Position numbers and translations under genes: made by a program
The notes under the pieces: generated by a model
Told to the model about the DNA's origin: nothing
Seen by the model: only the letters and a program-made list of their open reading frames with translations
Database searches by the model: none
NCBI GenBank assembly: GCA_025504975.1
Contig: JANUWI010000017.1
Location: 806,001-870,000, forward strand
Length of the DNA stretch: 64,000 nt
Reading direction: 5' to 3'
From: Plenodomus lindquistii
Lineage: Eukaryota > Ascomycota > Dothideomycetes > Pleosporales > Leptosphaeriaceae
Shown here: one piece after another, positions 23,653 to 35,209 of the stretch
How positions within the stretch are numbered: the first letter of the stretch is position 1
Layout: each line of letters begins with the position of its first letter

Positions 23653-26089
23653 ATGTTCTGCGAAAAATGTTCATCCTTCCTCAATAATGTCGCTTCGACG
23701 GCAAAAGTACCCGAGCCCCTGCAGTCCTGCGAGCAGATCCAATGGAAGTACCATGAGGCCGTGCTCCACCACACGATTCACAACTTGAAGCGCGCGTCTG
23801 ATCTGCGCTGCCAATTATGCCGTATCATCTATCGCTCTCCGACTCAATGGGAACGCGAATCGCTTCTTAAGGATCCTTTTGAGCCACTCGATATCGTGTT
23901 GCGTTTTGATCCATCAAAAGGGAAATATCCTGTTCTAACAGCCGAGTTTCGTGAAGTGGGAAGTGACAAGGCAAGAATTTCAAAGCGCATGGTAGCCTCT
24001 TGCAGTGGCTTGTTAGAGGACAGTCAGTTTTGAGAACAATTTAGCCACGCAAAGTACTCACCAGCAAGCAGAAAACTTGGCAAAAACACTGAAACGCTGC
24101 ACCGACTTACCAAACGAAAGTACAGGCGATGATGGTGCACTGGAGCTCGCAGCCTTTTGGGCTAAAACTTGTCTTGCTGGCCATGAGATGTGTCGGCCGC
24201 CAAAGAGCGCCGGCGCGGCTTCATTCATGCCGACCCGGCTCCTCGATGTCAGCAATGACGCCATCCGCATCATCGAAAGTGCACATGAACTTGAAAAAAG
24301 CTCGGATAGGAACTTTGTTGCGCTCAGCCATTGCTGGGGATCGGTCCCCATCATCAGAACCCTAAAAGAAAACTACGAGGAACATCGTCGTGGCATTGCG
24401 CCTGAACGGCTGTCAAAGACCTTTAGGGAAGCGATACACACGACGCGTAAGTTGGGGTATCGCTACATATGGATCGACTCGCTTTGCATCAAACAAGACG
24501 ATGGAGATGACTGGGCAGCAGAGGCTGCGACCATGTGCGATGTCTACCAGCGCGCTACGCTCACCATTGCAGCAGCACATGCACCTGGTGGTGACGTGGG
24601 GTGTTTTGCGAAGAGGGATGGACTGCTGAACTTGCCATTCTACCTCGAAATTCCAACATACCCAATTACACGTGTTCAGTTCACATCATACGGTCGCACA
24701 CAAGAGTTGGCTGGAGGTGACCCAGCTCTCTATGGTAGAGCCTGGGTTCTACAAGAGCAGATCTTGTCACCGAGGATGCTGATGTTCGACGGCCAGCAGA
24801 TCAAGTGGGAGTGTATGAGCATGCATGGATCCGAGTCGACGCCAACGTCTGGTTTGAGTAGACACGGTTTGGATCAAAACTGTATACGAAGCGGTATCAT
24901 GGATGATGTTGAGTACTTCGAGTTTGACGACCATGATATGACTGTCCTTTCTGGTGCACGGCTGAAGCACCAGTTTTGGTGCAACCTGGTCATGGATTAT
25001 ACACATCGCGGTATGACAAAGTCAAACGACCGCCTTGTTGCCCTGGCTGGGATCGGCAAGGCTCTAGGGCGACATACCAAAAGTCGGTATCTCGCCGGCT
25101 TATGGTCAGACTACTTTACCATTGGCTTGCTTTGGAGTATCGCACACAATGAGAGATACCTAATGTCCGCAGTAACAAATTTCGACATCGAGAAGAACGA
25201 AAAGATTCGGCACGAAGAAAATCTAGCCCCAAGCTGGTCTTGGGCATCTGTCACCGCCCCGATCATGTATGCATCGAACGAACTGCTCAGCTACGACAGT
25301 GTCTGCAAGATCATCGATGTCACGGTAGCGGGAAACTTAGACAAACAGACCGGTCAAGCTAAGATCAAGGGTCACGTTCGGTACGGTTACGTGAATGCAG
25401 TGTATCCGTACGCGATTCGAGAAGCAGCGAAGACGTACCCACACATGACTGCCATAGCACCAGCAGGTAATTTGGGTCTCGAAATGATGAACTTCAAGGA
25501 CCGCGCCTTTCATCCAAACGACTACTTTCTTTACTCAGAGTATGCACCTACTACAGGAAGCAGGAAAAACTCAACCCAACGACTTACCACACACGGCAGC
25601 TTCCGCTTTGTCCGCGGTAGCTTCAGACCTGACGAGATCATCGACCCAGCTCAAAAGATAACATTCATCGCAATCGCCCAGCAGCACTTTGGTGCGCAAC
25701 TCGAGACTAGTCTCAATTCACACAACGACGATGATGCGCTCAAAGTGCATACTCTGGCCCTGGTGCCTACAGGCAAATCTGGAAGCCCGTATCGGCGCGT
25801 TGGTCTCGCGATATGGGATGAATGCGCATGGTACGGCTACCTATGTGGCTGGAAAGACGTACGAGACAGGATCATCGAAAGGCCTGGAAGATGGGACGAA
25901 GCCGGTAGGTACACAAGGGAAGGCTGCTATCACAGGATCTTGAGGAGATTAGGTTGGGATGATAAGGAGTTATATAAGGTTACGAAAAAAGGGAAACACA
26001 CTCATACGTACGAAGCTGATAAACTACCGGATATGCGGAAGTATCACAAGGATGTACGTGTTGAGGAGAAAACTTTGGTCATCGTTTGA
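23653..26089 (+). CDS. HET-domain (heterokaryon incompatibility) protein
   Basis: Two exons, 23653-23991 and 24065-26089, give about 787 aa. The 73-nt intron (GTAGCC...CACCAG) is phase 0 and is needed to leave a frame that stops at 24033. The N-terminal region has paired cysteines (CEKC, CQLC) typical of the pre-HET segment. The HET domain runs from about residue 197. It opens FVALSHCWG and continues with IWIDSLCIKQDDGDDW and MCDVYQRATLTIAAAHA. The later YGRAWVLQEQILSPRML is also typical. HET domains trigger vegetative incompatibility and programmed cell death when recognition partners meet; they are NAD-cleaving TIR-like folds by established structure prediction. The C-terminal 400 residues (LAPSWSWASV onward) are usual for the family. 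The neighbours are small membrane proteins. The exact recognition role is unknown. Confidence 0.88.
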
Positions 26090-26580
26090 TCTAGAGGAAT
26101 TGAGCAAAAGGCGCCTATCTGTAAATAGTTTTGACCCCGTGACGGTATATACTCGGATTTGAGCACATCTTTCATCAGCACCTTTCACAAGTTTATACAG
26201 TCTCGATTGAACAGCTACATGTTCATCCAACAGCCTACAGATACGCCGATCTATTTCCATCGAAAGGATCATTAAGAGTTGCTAACAAAGCTAGGATCGA
26301 CACGACAAGTCAGCTCCGCCGCACCAGCCTCACTCTTGCCCGATTAGGCCCCCAACTTCTTAGCCCCCGTTTGAATGAAAACATGCACCTGATGCGGTTG
26401 CCTGATCTAAATACGGATTTGCAAACCCAAGCCACACTCAACAGCTTACGCCTTCCGTATGCCTTTTACAAACCTGTGATATATCACAATTATGCCTTCC
26501 CACACGTAAACACCATACCACACCACCACTAAAACAACACCACCGCATATTAACACTCACAAACATTGTTTCCATACACG
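26090..26580. other. intergenic region, no gene seen
   Basis: This gap holds the 3' flank of the HET gene and the promoter of the four-TM protein. Nothing recognisable is visible. Confidence 0.45.
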
Positions 26581-27293
26581 ATGTCGGGTCCCCTGCTCGC
26601 CCTCACCATCTTCCGCAAATCCACGCCCCACGCCCTCCGCGCAATCTCTCTCGCTGTCTTCCCCCCTGCCTTCCTCATCTTGCTCATCCAGGGCATTGTA
26701 TCTGAAGACGTGAACCCAGCGATTGGTATACTGCCATTGTTTTTCTCCTCAGCGTACTCGGCGTTGCTACTAGCGAACGAGAAGAAGTGCGGATGTCAGG
26801 CCAGCGGACTGACGGGGACACCGATACATTTCATTTGTGATGTTGTGCTGGGCTTGGGATTGCTAGTGTGTTTGATACTGTGAGTAAAGAATCCCCGAAA
26901 TTTGAATCGGGTCGCGGGGTAATCAGAAGTTAGGGACTGGGTGTTCATGGGCGGACATCACTGCGGTGACGCGATTTTGCTGGGGGCTTATGGGACAAAC
27001 TTCTTGGTCTGTAATCTGTATGTGGTTCATCGCGACTTGCAATCAACAATTGTGCAAGGGCTAATGATGGTAGTTTGATACATTGCTATTTTGTCTTTGA
27101 CCAGATCATGGACGCGTTGGCACCTGGGCTGAGCTATCCTGCTTCGTGCCCGCAATGCCAGGGTGGATCGTTCTCGGTTGGTTCGATCAAGCTCACATCT
27201 TCAGGGATCCGACAAGGGTATGAGGCACTGCTTGATCGCGAGGGAGAGCCTAGGACTAGCGTTGAGGGGACTGGGGGTGATGAGATTGTTTGA
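26581..27293 (+). CDS. small four-TM membrane protein
   Basis: Three exons, 26581-26879, 26934-27017 and 27074-27293, give about 200 aa. The introns are 54 and 56 nt with GTGAGT and GTATGT donors; the second has a GCTAAT branch. Spliced hydrophobic segments are ISLAVFPPAFLILLIQGIV, AIGILPLFFSSAYSALLLA, a third across exon 1/2 (VVLGLGLLVCLILLDWVF) and a fourth across exon 2/3 (GTNFLVCNLLIHCYFVF). Segments three and four are only complete after splicing, which supports the model. The C-terminus has CPQC. It resembles a widespread fungal family of short four-helix membrane proteins of unknown function. ATG 26581 is preferred over the in-frame one at 26566. Confidence 0.7.
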
Positions 27294-27582
27294 CTGGGGG
27301 TTGGTCCGGGATGTGACGGATTGTGAGCGTGAAGTGAAGTACGCTTTTTGAATTTCTATCGCCTACATGCAGATACACATGCCCATGAAATCTCAAATTA
27401 GGAAAATGTAAAAAGCCAAAAAACCGCCGTCTATACCAAAAAGATGCATCCCAGTTCATACAATCTGTTCCCCCGTTGTCCTCATTGTGCTCCCGGAATC
27501 TGTTGTGATATGTTTCCTTTCTACTTCCATTTCGATACTACCCACCCACCTTCCTGTCTCATAAGCTATCCGTTCCATTATC

Positions 27583-27930
27583 CTACTGGATGAGATCATA
27601 TAACTCTAAACTCATCATTTCGTGAAACTCGAGCAGCTTCTTTATCTGTCTTTCTTGACGTTCCATCTGCCAATCTGGTTTTGTTCCCAGAAGGTACACC
27701 AGTGCGACAATGATAGGTAGGTACATCGCGTCAGCCGTAACACTATATTTGTATATGGACAGGAGTGCGATCGCCATGACACCGAGGAACAGTCCGTAGA
27801 CATTGAAAGCAAAATCGTTTACCGAGAAGAGTGCGGGTATGACAACAAGGACAGAGATGACGTAGAAGCCGAAGAAGAGTTTGAGGCCGACCGAGATGCT
27901 CGCCGTCTTACCGGTTGATCCGGATGCCAT
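27583..27930 (-). CDS. small multi-pass membrane protein, unknown function
   Basis: An intact 115-codon frame encodes a strongly membrane-like protein. A short hydrophilic N-terminus is followed by LFFGFYVISVLVVIPALF, VYGLFLGVMAIALLSIY and LPIIVALVYLLGT. A charged amphipathic helix ends the protein (WQMERQERQIKKLLEFHE). The layout resembles that of the small protein at 57808-58260. No family is recognised. Length and composition argue for a real gene, but no splice or homology evidence is available to me. Confidence 0.6.
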   Translation of the reverse strand: MASGSTGKTASISVGLKLFFGFYVISVLVVIPALFSVNDFAFNVYGLFLGVMAIALLSIYKYSVTADAMYLPIIVALVYLLGTKPDWQMERQERQIKKLLEFHEMMSLELYDLIQ

Positions 27931-28771
27931 GGTGAGGTCGTGTTGAAGGCAGCGGTCACGAAGCGGATTAGGGATGTTGAAGAGGTCTCAAAAAACGTCT
28001 TCGGGGGTGGAACTGATTAAGTAGCAGCAACTTAAGTAGAAGATCCGCGACGGGGAATTTTGCCTTGGCAAGAGGAACGAAGAAGGTAGAACTCAAAGGG
28101 ACTCACGACTGCCGGACCTATTTGGACCGTTGTAAAGCCTGCTTTGGAAGCTTTGAGAAGGCTCGGGAGCGGTGTGTGCAAATTGTTCGACAAGACAAAC
28201 ATATGGATGCATGCATGGCGACTGTGCATAGCCGTCCGAACCATCAACGCAGGGTAGAGGTACACGCATCAACCAACGAGAAGGTTTAGGATATTCCTAA
28301 GAATACTCAACAATATTGTCATACGTATACTACGGCGCGCACGTACAGACCGGTCAGAATGTACCATATACGCCAACTGATCAATCCTCGTGATATGGAA
28401 TACAATCATGTATGCTTAACTGCGTGATAGCATCGTGACTTCAAGCTGGGCTGTTTTGGTGCATCAATCAAGAGTCTTGGATTGATACAACATATGAACC
28501 GGCAACGTGAACATGAGCTTGAAGTATCGGCTGCGCGTTTTCGCAACTCCAATTGATTCCTGAGCTAGGCTACAGCATTCACCACCTCTTCCAACAATGT
28601 ATGGTGTCTCAAGAGCCCTCCAAGATTACATCGATGATATTTTGCGTCAGGAGATAAATTTCATGGTATACACCGGAATGCCTCACGCTCCTCCACACTA
28701 TCAAGTGTTCCCATCATGTACCATACTCCTCCTTTCCAGCCTCTAATGATCCCCTCACTTGTATACTTCCA
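27931..28771. other. intergenic region, no gene seen
   Basis: About 840 bases lie between two minus-strand small membrane-protein genes. Only short frames of non-protein composition occur. Confidence 0.45.
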
Positions 28772-29212
28772 TCACCGCAGACCATTCAAGCCTCTCCTGC
28801 CCCGTGTCTTCTTCTCCCTGTCCACCCGGATCGAAAGATAGCCGAAACAGACGAGTCCAAGAACCGCAAATCCAGAATATCCCTGCATAGTCATATAGAG
28901 TACACAGAACCCACCGCAGGACAGCAAGCAGCAGAGATATCTTCTCGTACATGGACGTTGGTGGTCATCGAGTAGGAAAAGGTAAATGAGTCTGCCCACG
29001 ACATAGATGCTGTAGAAGACGATGCCGGCGTTGCATAGATTGTGCACGATATAGTATATGCCGTAGAAAGTGTGCACGATTGCGGTGATGAGATTGGGAT
29101 AGTTGGCCAGGAGCATGTAGAAGTTGAGGACGGTGAAGAGTGCTGCGATGATGACTTTGGTGGAGAACGAGGTTGCATTGCGAATTTCGTCGATTTTGGG
29201 ACGTGGAGACAT
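28772..29212 (-). CDS. small multi-pass membrane protein, unknown function
   Basis: A 146-aa intact frame. After a polar start (MSPRPKIDEIRNATSFS) it has four or five hydrophobic segments: VIIAALFTVLNFYMLLA, LITAIVHTFYGIYYIVH, IVFYSIYVVGRLIYLFLL, YLCCLLSCGGFCVLYM and GFAVLGLVCFGYLSI. It ends with a basic tail (REKKTRGRRGLNGLR) that should face the cytosol. No family is recognised. The density of membrane segments makes a chance frame unlikely. Confidence 0.6.
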   Translation of the reverse strand: MSPRPKIDEIRNATSFSTKVIIAALFTVLNFYMLLANYPNLITAIVHTFYGIYYIVHNLCNAGIVFYSIYVVGRLIYLFLLDDHQRPCTRRYLCCLLSCGGFCVLYMTMQGYSGFAVLGLVCFGYLSIRVDREKKTRGRRGLNGLR

Positions 29213-29442
29213 TGCGGATGTTGTGTGGTGGGTGGTTGGGATTTATTGTAGTTTCAGACAGTGTGCGAGGCTTGTAGAGGTGAATTTGGAGATCGCGGGA
29301 TTGAAATGGAAATCTTTTGCGTCGGGGTCGATGTACGTTTCAGCGTCGACGATGATAGTGAAAGTGAAGATTGGCTCCGGGGAACACAACCAGCGATACC
29401 CAGATTCACATCAAATTGACCACCGAGGCTGCAGTCTCACGC

Positions 29443-29457
29443 AAAAAAAAAAAAAAA
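29443..29457 (+). repeat. poly-A run of 15
   Basis: A homopolymer of 15 A lies between two minus-strand small genes, in the 5' flank of the 28772-29212 gene and the 3' flank of the 29653-29949 gene. Confidence 0.8.
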
Positions 29458-29652
29458 CAAGCAGTCGCTGTCATAATAACATATCGATATTTGGTTCATT
29501 TTGTTCTCATGTCCCCAAACTCCGTGGCCCATACAGTCCTCATCTCCAGAACCAGACACCACTTCAACCAAGCCATACACACCACCAAGCCCACCTCCCA
29601 CCACGCACAATACCCTCACGCAAACTCCACGCAAATCTCTCCTCAGACCCTC

Positions 29653-29949
29653 TCACCACTTACAACTACACCGAGACCGGATGAAGATCACAGCAAGCAA
29701 CGCCATGATGAAGACAACGACACCCCCGAACTCAGCATCCTGCTTGTCATTGATCTGTTTGATGACCGCTTCTTTGATGGCGGATTCTCTGGGTGTGAGG
29801 TCTGCGTCGGTGAGCGGCTTGTCGTCGGTGGGGGTAGGAAGAGGCGTGGAAGCGGTAATGGGATGGTCGTCCGCTGGACCTCTGATCGCAGTCATGTTGG
29901 GATTGGTGGCTTCGTCGTGGGGCTCCTGTCTGGGGGTAGGAGCAGACAT
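29653..29949 (-). CDS. small single-TM (tail-anchored-like) protein, paralogue A
   Basis: A 98-aa frame. The polar, Pro/Thr/Asp-rich N-terminal 65 residues (MSAPTPRQEPHDEATN ...) contain a LTDADLTPRESAIKEAVIK helix. One membrane segment follows (GGVVVFIMALLAVIFI) and a short basic Cys-containing end (RSRCSCKW). It is clearly related to the frame at 30544-30879: both share MSAP-x-P-x-Q, HDE, a DK-x-LTD motif, LT-x-RE and KEA. A GTAAGT lies just before the stop, so a further C-terminal exon is possible. Function is unknown; the topology is that of a tail-anchored protein. Confidence 0.6.
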   Translation of the reverse strand: MSAPTPRQEPHDEATNPNMTAIRGPADDHPITASTPLPTPTDDKPLTDADLTPRESAIKEAVIKQINDKQDAEFGGVVVFIMALLAVIFIRSRCSCKW

Positions 29950-30543
29950 TGCGTGATCCTTGGTTTGAACGTTGAGTATCGTGTGAGAATAGAGGTGAAG
30001 TGTGAAGATACGATTGACGAGTGAGATGAGATGATCAGGATACTACAGCGAACATCCGCTGCATTATATACCGCATCCTAACACTTCTTGACAGCTTGTC
30101 AGCGCGCTGTGTCAAACATTAGATGTTTGTAGATGTAGCTGGAATATGCAAGAACACCTGAGACTGTCTCAAACAGTTTGAACGAAAGAACAGCGTGGAC
30201 TGCACCATCTCGAACATCATGCAAAAGACCAAAAACCTTGACGAAATCTTGTAACCATTATCCAAATCCAATCAAAACACACATGGAAGCCTCAGTGCCG
30301 CTACAAACATACATGATCCCCACCCCCCAACAAACTCACCGCAAAAATCCTCCCCAAAATCCTAATCTGCTCCACGAGTCCCATCATCCCATACCATCGT
30401 CAATCCATACCGTGTTTTCCTCACCGCAATCTCTCTCAGAGAGTTCACCTAGCGTCACCCCCCGATCCGCTCACCTACCACGGGAACGTCTCGCTCCAAC
30501 CGACGACAAAGCCCTCATTCCCAAACCGCACACGAACCTCCAT
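29950..30543. other. intergenic region between paralogues
   Basis: This holds the promoter of paralogue A and the 3' flank of paralogue B. No other gene is visible; the plus-strand frame at 30178-30699 is not protein-like and overlaps paralogue B. Confidence 0.45.
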
Positions 30544-30879
30544 TCAAAGCTTTCCAGTACTCACAAGATGAAGAAATACCAAATGCCGTTGCCGATGATG
30601 AGGCCACAGGACCCGCCGACCAGGACACCCCAGACCAGATTCTCTATGATACCCTCTATCGTACGCTTTGATATCTTTCACAATGGCCTCTTTGAGTAAC
30701 AATTCTCTGAGAGTGAGATGCGAGTCGGTGAGAAGTGATTTGTCCTTCGTAGAGGCAAGGAGCGACGTGTCAGCAGCACCAGAGGCGGGGAAATCCTTGT
30801 CATTTGTATCCGTGATTGCAGACAACTCGGCGTTGACGACTTCATCGTGAGACTGCTGTTGGGGGCTAGGAGCAGACAT
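30544..30879 (-). pseudogene. small single-TM protein, paralogue B, apparently frameshifted
   Basis: The 111-codon frame begins like paralogue A (MSAPSPQQQSHDEVVN ... LLTDSHLTLRELLLKEAIVKDIK). It then runs into a non-hydrophobic tail. A membrane segment exists in the other frame right after that point: IENLVWGVLVGGSCG then LIIGNGIWYFFIL, at about 30650-30570, ending TTG TGA at a GTGAGT. So the N-terminal half and the TM helix lie in different frames. A one-base indel near 30655-30665 is the simplest reading. A 40-nt intron (GTGAAA...TAGAG) could also join them in phase, but it is shorter than any other intron here. It may therefore be a recent pseudogene or contain a sequence error. Confidence 0.5.
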
Positions 30880-31061
30880 TGCGTGACCTTTGAATTGGGA
30901 TTTTGGGTGCTGTGTGAAGATAGAGATGGATGAGTACCATAGAGTGATGTTGGATTACAATACTTGCTTGGTTGATAAGAGTTACCTACCTGCCAAGCAC
31001 CCCACCACCAATATAACATGTTAATACATCTCTGTATACCACCCCCAAATCCCCAAGCTAT

Positions 31062-33566
31062 CTACCGACTCCTATACGACTCTAAAAACTTAAGCCGCTC
31101 TGTAATCCCACCCCACCCATCAATACTATGTTTCTTCGCCAACCTCTCCAACGCAAACCCATCACCCCCCTCCACATCCCCATCATCTTCCTTTGACCAA
31201 ATCCCCCTCTGATCTGGCAACGGTTTCCGCTGCGCCCACGCCTCCAACACTGTAATCGCCAGCGCAGGCCGCATTCGCGTGCGTTTCAGCGCCGCGGCTA
31301 TGAAGTCGTCGCCAAACCCTTCTTCATACTGTTCTTGGAAGAAGAGGTTGAATTCTGCGGCGGTAAGGGGCGGATCGGGATCTTCGGAGCCGGCGGAGGA
31401 GGCAGTTGAGGGTGTGGGAGAGGGGGATTGGCGTTGCGAGTTTAGGGAGCGGCGATATTCTTGGATGGAGGGTGGGGTGGAGGCGTCGGAGACGGGGTTG
31501 AGGAGGGGGGAGCTGGAGACCGGGTCGGACTCGGCTTCGAGTTTGAGCTTGCGGATTGCGGGTTGGGGTTGGGGAGTGAGTGCGTAGAGGTCCTGAGAGG
31601 GAGAAGAGAGGATGGCTTGCGTGTCGAAGAGGCTCTTTTTGTGGCGGGGTGCACGGGGTGTGGGGGAGTTGATGGGTGAGTCTTCTTCTGTGTCGTTGGG
31701 GAGAATGTCGTCTGGTAAGAGAGTCTGACCATCTAAGTTTGCAGGCTCATCTGACTCTATGCTTTCTGTCGCGTGGTCTAAATCGTCTTGGTCTTCGTCG
31801 TCAAAGCCTGGGCTAATACGTTCAGTTTGGGCCATATCAGACATGATCTGTTGCTCGATTCTGTCTTCGGTGCCTCTTGACTCGGATGTGTCTGAGGTCT
31901 GCGAGGATATTTCCAGCGGTTGCTCTTGTGTGCCTGTAATTGCTGCGTCTTGTGGAACACCGTCCGCTTGGCGAGTCGCACCGTCGCTTTTTCGTCGCTT
32001 GGTCGGACGTATGGATTCGGCCTCGTTATCACGGTCTTCCGCGGCGCCATGGCTCCGCGCACGTTTCATAGCTGGACCGTACGTGTTCCTGAAGAATGCC
32101 GGCGACTCGTGACGAGCAGTCGAGGATGACATCAATTTCGGCTCTGATGGTGGTTTCGTTAGCTCCGCAATCTTACGCTCCCTGTCCGCTTTGGCTGCTT
32201 GGTCCATGGTAACATAGGGTGCTTTGTCTTCGTCCGAAAGTAGATGCCATTGTCTAATGAGTACTTTGTGTAGGCCAGCTGAATGCCGTCAGCCATGAAG
32301 TCGAACGTCGAATCAGGCAATTGACTCACCATAGTCCAGTGATGGTTGCGCAGTCCAGACTGATTGCTGCTTCTCTCGAGCGTAATAGACATATGCAGAC
32401 GCTGTGGAGTGGTCTTGCTTCGTAACAAGCAGCTGCTCAAACTTACCAGCTTCAGTCTCCGCTGGCTTCTGGACACCCCGCTGCGATCTAGGCGCAGCCA
32501 TATTTGCGGTTGCTGTCACTGATTCGACAGCAGGGGCCGGCTGTTCGGGCACGACGAGGATTTTCTCATCTGTCTCACTCGACTCTTGCTGTTGTTGGCT
32601 TGCAGTTTCTTCGTGCCGTTTTTCAATCTTTTCCCTGATCTGCTGCCTCTTCCACTCGGGATCACGCATCCACTGCGGACGGACCACCTTGTCGTAGTAC
32701 TGCTGCCACTGATCCGACGTCTGATTGGCTTGGTGTTCAGCCCATGCCGTCCAGGCTTCAGGCCGACCCTCTGGAGGCATGCTTTCGATGAGGTCTACGA
32801 AGGCGTACAGTTCCTCCCAGTCTTCGGTGGCGAACATTGTAGCCAGTTCGTCGAGGTTGTAATCGTCCTTGGCTCTAGCCTTGCCGTTCACACTGCTTCT
32901 CCTTTTGGGCTCAAGGGACTCTGGATCTTGCGAGGGTTGTTTTGCGGGCCTGGTGGAAGACGCGCCAGATGGTGCAGGCTGGTTTGACTGGTCTGAAGGC
33001 GGCGAGGGCGGTGCATTATCAGGTATGTTGAAAGCCGAGGGAGGCTGGTTCTTTAGTCTTTTGACGTAGCGGTCACGCCATGACTGCCAGGTGTGGCTTG
33101 GATGTTTTGCTTCGAGTCGCTTATAGATCTCGTTCCCACTGGAGAGCCCACCAGAGGCCTCGCAGTCGCGCACCCATTTGTACAGTATACGATCTTCCTC
33201 GGCGGTGTATGCAGTCCTGCCAAACTTGGTCGGCCGGTTGATGGCGCCCGGCTCACGCGCCTCTCCCACCGGTGGCCCCGCGACGTGGTCCTCGGGGTCG
33301 CGAAGGTGGCCGTCTGATATTGATTTGTCTACGAATTCGTATGATATCGAGCCTGGCGGGCAGAACTTGGGGAGAAGGTGGTCTGCGATGACGTAGTCGG
33401 CCTTCTTCTCCAGCATGACAATCTCGCCGCCATTCGCTTTGATGTCGTCCAGTAGTCGGTGTCGCGACGGGACGCGTTGCACGACAAAGAATTTCTTGCC
33501 CGCGAAAAGCTGTCCCCCGATATCGAGGCCACCCGCGACATCGTTATATACAGTGGGCGCCGCCAT
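31062..33566 (-). CDS. RAP1: telomere-binding protein Rap1 (BRCT-Myb-RCT)
   Basis: Two exons, 33566-32330 and 32278-31062, give about 817 aa. The 51-nt intron (GTGAGT...TTCAG) is phase 1. The splice yields a continuous HKVLIRQWHLLSDEDKAPY segment. An N-terminal BRCT-like region (residues 15-100) contains FFVVQRVPSRHRLLDDI, GGEIVMLEKKADYVI and later SYEFVDKSI. A Rap1-type Myb domain (about 118-175) reads TAYTAEEDRILYKWV ... TWQSWRDRYVKRL. The C-terminal 80 residues match the RCT protein-interaction domain (FGDDFIAAALKRTRMRP, ITVLEAWAQRKPLP). The middle is acidic, Ser/Pro-rich and disordered. In Pezizomycotina Rap1 is recruited to telomeres and acts in end protection and silencing. It is divergent from swf1 with only 269 bp between starts. 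Confidence 0.92.
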
Positions 33567-33835
33567 GGTGGGTTGTAGTGGTGTTGTAGTCGAATTGGCT
33601 GCATGGACAATGACGCGCCGCGCCAGAGGGTCGACGCGTTCTGCTTCACATGCGCGGGGTTAGCGGCCGCGGCGACTGGCCCTACCTCCGCAAACAACCA
33701 CCCGTGTCTCTGTCGCATACCCAACAGTCAAACAGTCGCAGTAGACACCAGATGATATTGCACGTCATGCCACGGCTACACTGATCCCAAGCCCCGTCAC
33801 GTAACTTGGTATCCTTCGGCCGCATCATCCCCACC
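33567..33835. promoter_or_regulatory. short bidirectional promoter between rap1 and swf1
   Basis: Only 269 bp separate the two ATGs, which point away from each other. All 5' signals for both genes must lie here or overlap coding sequence. No individual element is identified with confidence. Confidence 0.5.
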
Positions 33836-35209
33836 ATGACTCTTGCCCGCAACATCATCGCGTTCACCGTCAGCGTGTCTTTTGTAACATTTGTTGCCTT
33901 TTTCGGACGATTGCCGGCGTTTAGGTAAGCAACGACAATAACACCCAAACCTCTGCCGTCTATACTGACTACTCAAAGGAACACGCCCATTGGCTTCCTC
34001 AACCGCCTGTTCCTCATCCACATTCCATCTATCCTCCGACGGATTGACATCAAACTGACCAATGGCCGAATCACAGACAGCGGCTCGCGCCTGGGTAACT
34101 ACCTCATGCACGACAAGCACCCGCTCGTGGTAATCTTCTTCCTCGGCCTTGTGACCGCTTGCGCAATCTTGTTCTTGCCCGCCGTATGGCACTTTCTCCT
34201 TCCACACCAAAAGGCCGTTGTGCTATTCCTGTTGCCACAACCATACTGGTTTCTATACCTAAGCGCAAAGAGGAACAACGAAACATACATCAGCACCTTC
34301 AATCATGCAGAACAAATGCGTCATTACCCGTATGACAGGATACTCTACTACCCAGGTGTCGAATGTCGAACATGCAAATTTGTGAAGCCGGCGCGAAGCA
34401 AGCACTGTAGCATATGCAAGACGTGTGTATCCAGGATGGATCACCACTGTATCTGGGTCAATAATTGCCTCGGTCGTGGTAACTACAAGTGGTTCCTCGC
34501 GCTACTCTTGTCAACTACCCTGCTCATCGCATACGGAGCATATCTCGCCTACTTCACATTGTCTCCTCTGGTTGCAGCAAGATTCGCCAAACATGATCGA
34601 TGGTATACATACTCGCCCAAACAAGGCGCTGATCCATCAGCGTGGATGACCTACTTCAGCATGAAAAGCCACTACTTCCTCATATATCTAAGCATCTACC
34701 TCGACGTCGGCGGCCTCCGAGCCTCAGGAGTCGGCCTCCTCACCCTGCTCACCTGGCCCCTTCCCCTCGGTCTCCTCCTCTACCACATCTACCTCATCTG
34801 GGCCGGCATGACCACTAACGAAAGCGCAAAATGGGCAGACTGGAGCGACGACATGGCAGACGGCGTCGTCTTCCTCGGTCAACGTCGAGAAGACACCATG
34901 CAAACCCACCTTCTAGCAGCCACTCCTACGCACCCGCAAACCTCCACACATTCATCCACCTTATCCACACCCATCCCAACACCCCCCGAAACCCCACCAG
35001 AAGACGACGAACCACACACAACCTGGCCCCTGGAAAGCAGACATATCCTCATCCGCACACGCGACGGTAAGACACCACGAAAACTCCCCTCGCACATCAA
35101 AGCCGTTGCAGATGAAGAAAGTTTTAAGCGGATATGGAATCTCGCGGCTGTGGAAAACGTGTATGATTTGGGGTTCTATGATAATCTCAGGGAGGCATTG
35201 TTGAATTAG
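33836..35209 (+). CDS. SWF1: DHHC palmitoyltransferase Swf1
   Basis: Two exons, 33836-33924 and 33979-35209, give about 439 aa. The 54-nt intron (GTAAGC...CAAAG) splits an Arg codon. The first exon gives the N-terminal membrane helix (IIAFTVSVSFVTFVAFF). A second helix pair follows (VVIFFLGLVTACAILFLP; VVLFLLPQPYWFLYL). The DHHC cysteine-rich domain is CRTCKFVKPARSKHCSIC ... MDHHCIWVNNCLGRGNY, with DHHC at residues 184-187. Later helices are FLALLLSTTLLIAYGAYL and LLTLLTWPLPLGLLLYH. Swf1 is an ER palmitoyltransferase that modifies cysteines next to the membrane anchor of SNAREs and other single-pass proteins. The C-terminal 130 residues are polar and Thr/Pro-rich. Confidence 0.9.

Noticed and set aside
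21202..26356. GTTGGGGGC at 21202 and GCCCCCAAC at 26348 as possible terminal inverted repeats flanking the CorA/HET block
   Set aside because: Only nine bases match, no target-site duplication is visible, and one copy is already part of a local hairpin. Chance is likely.
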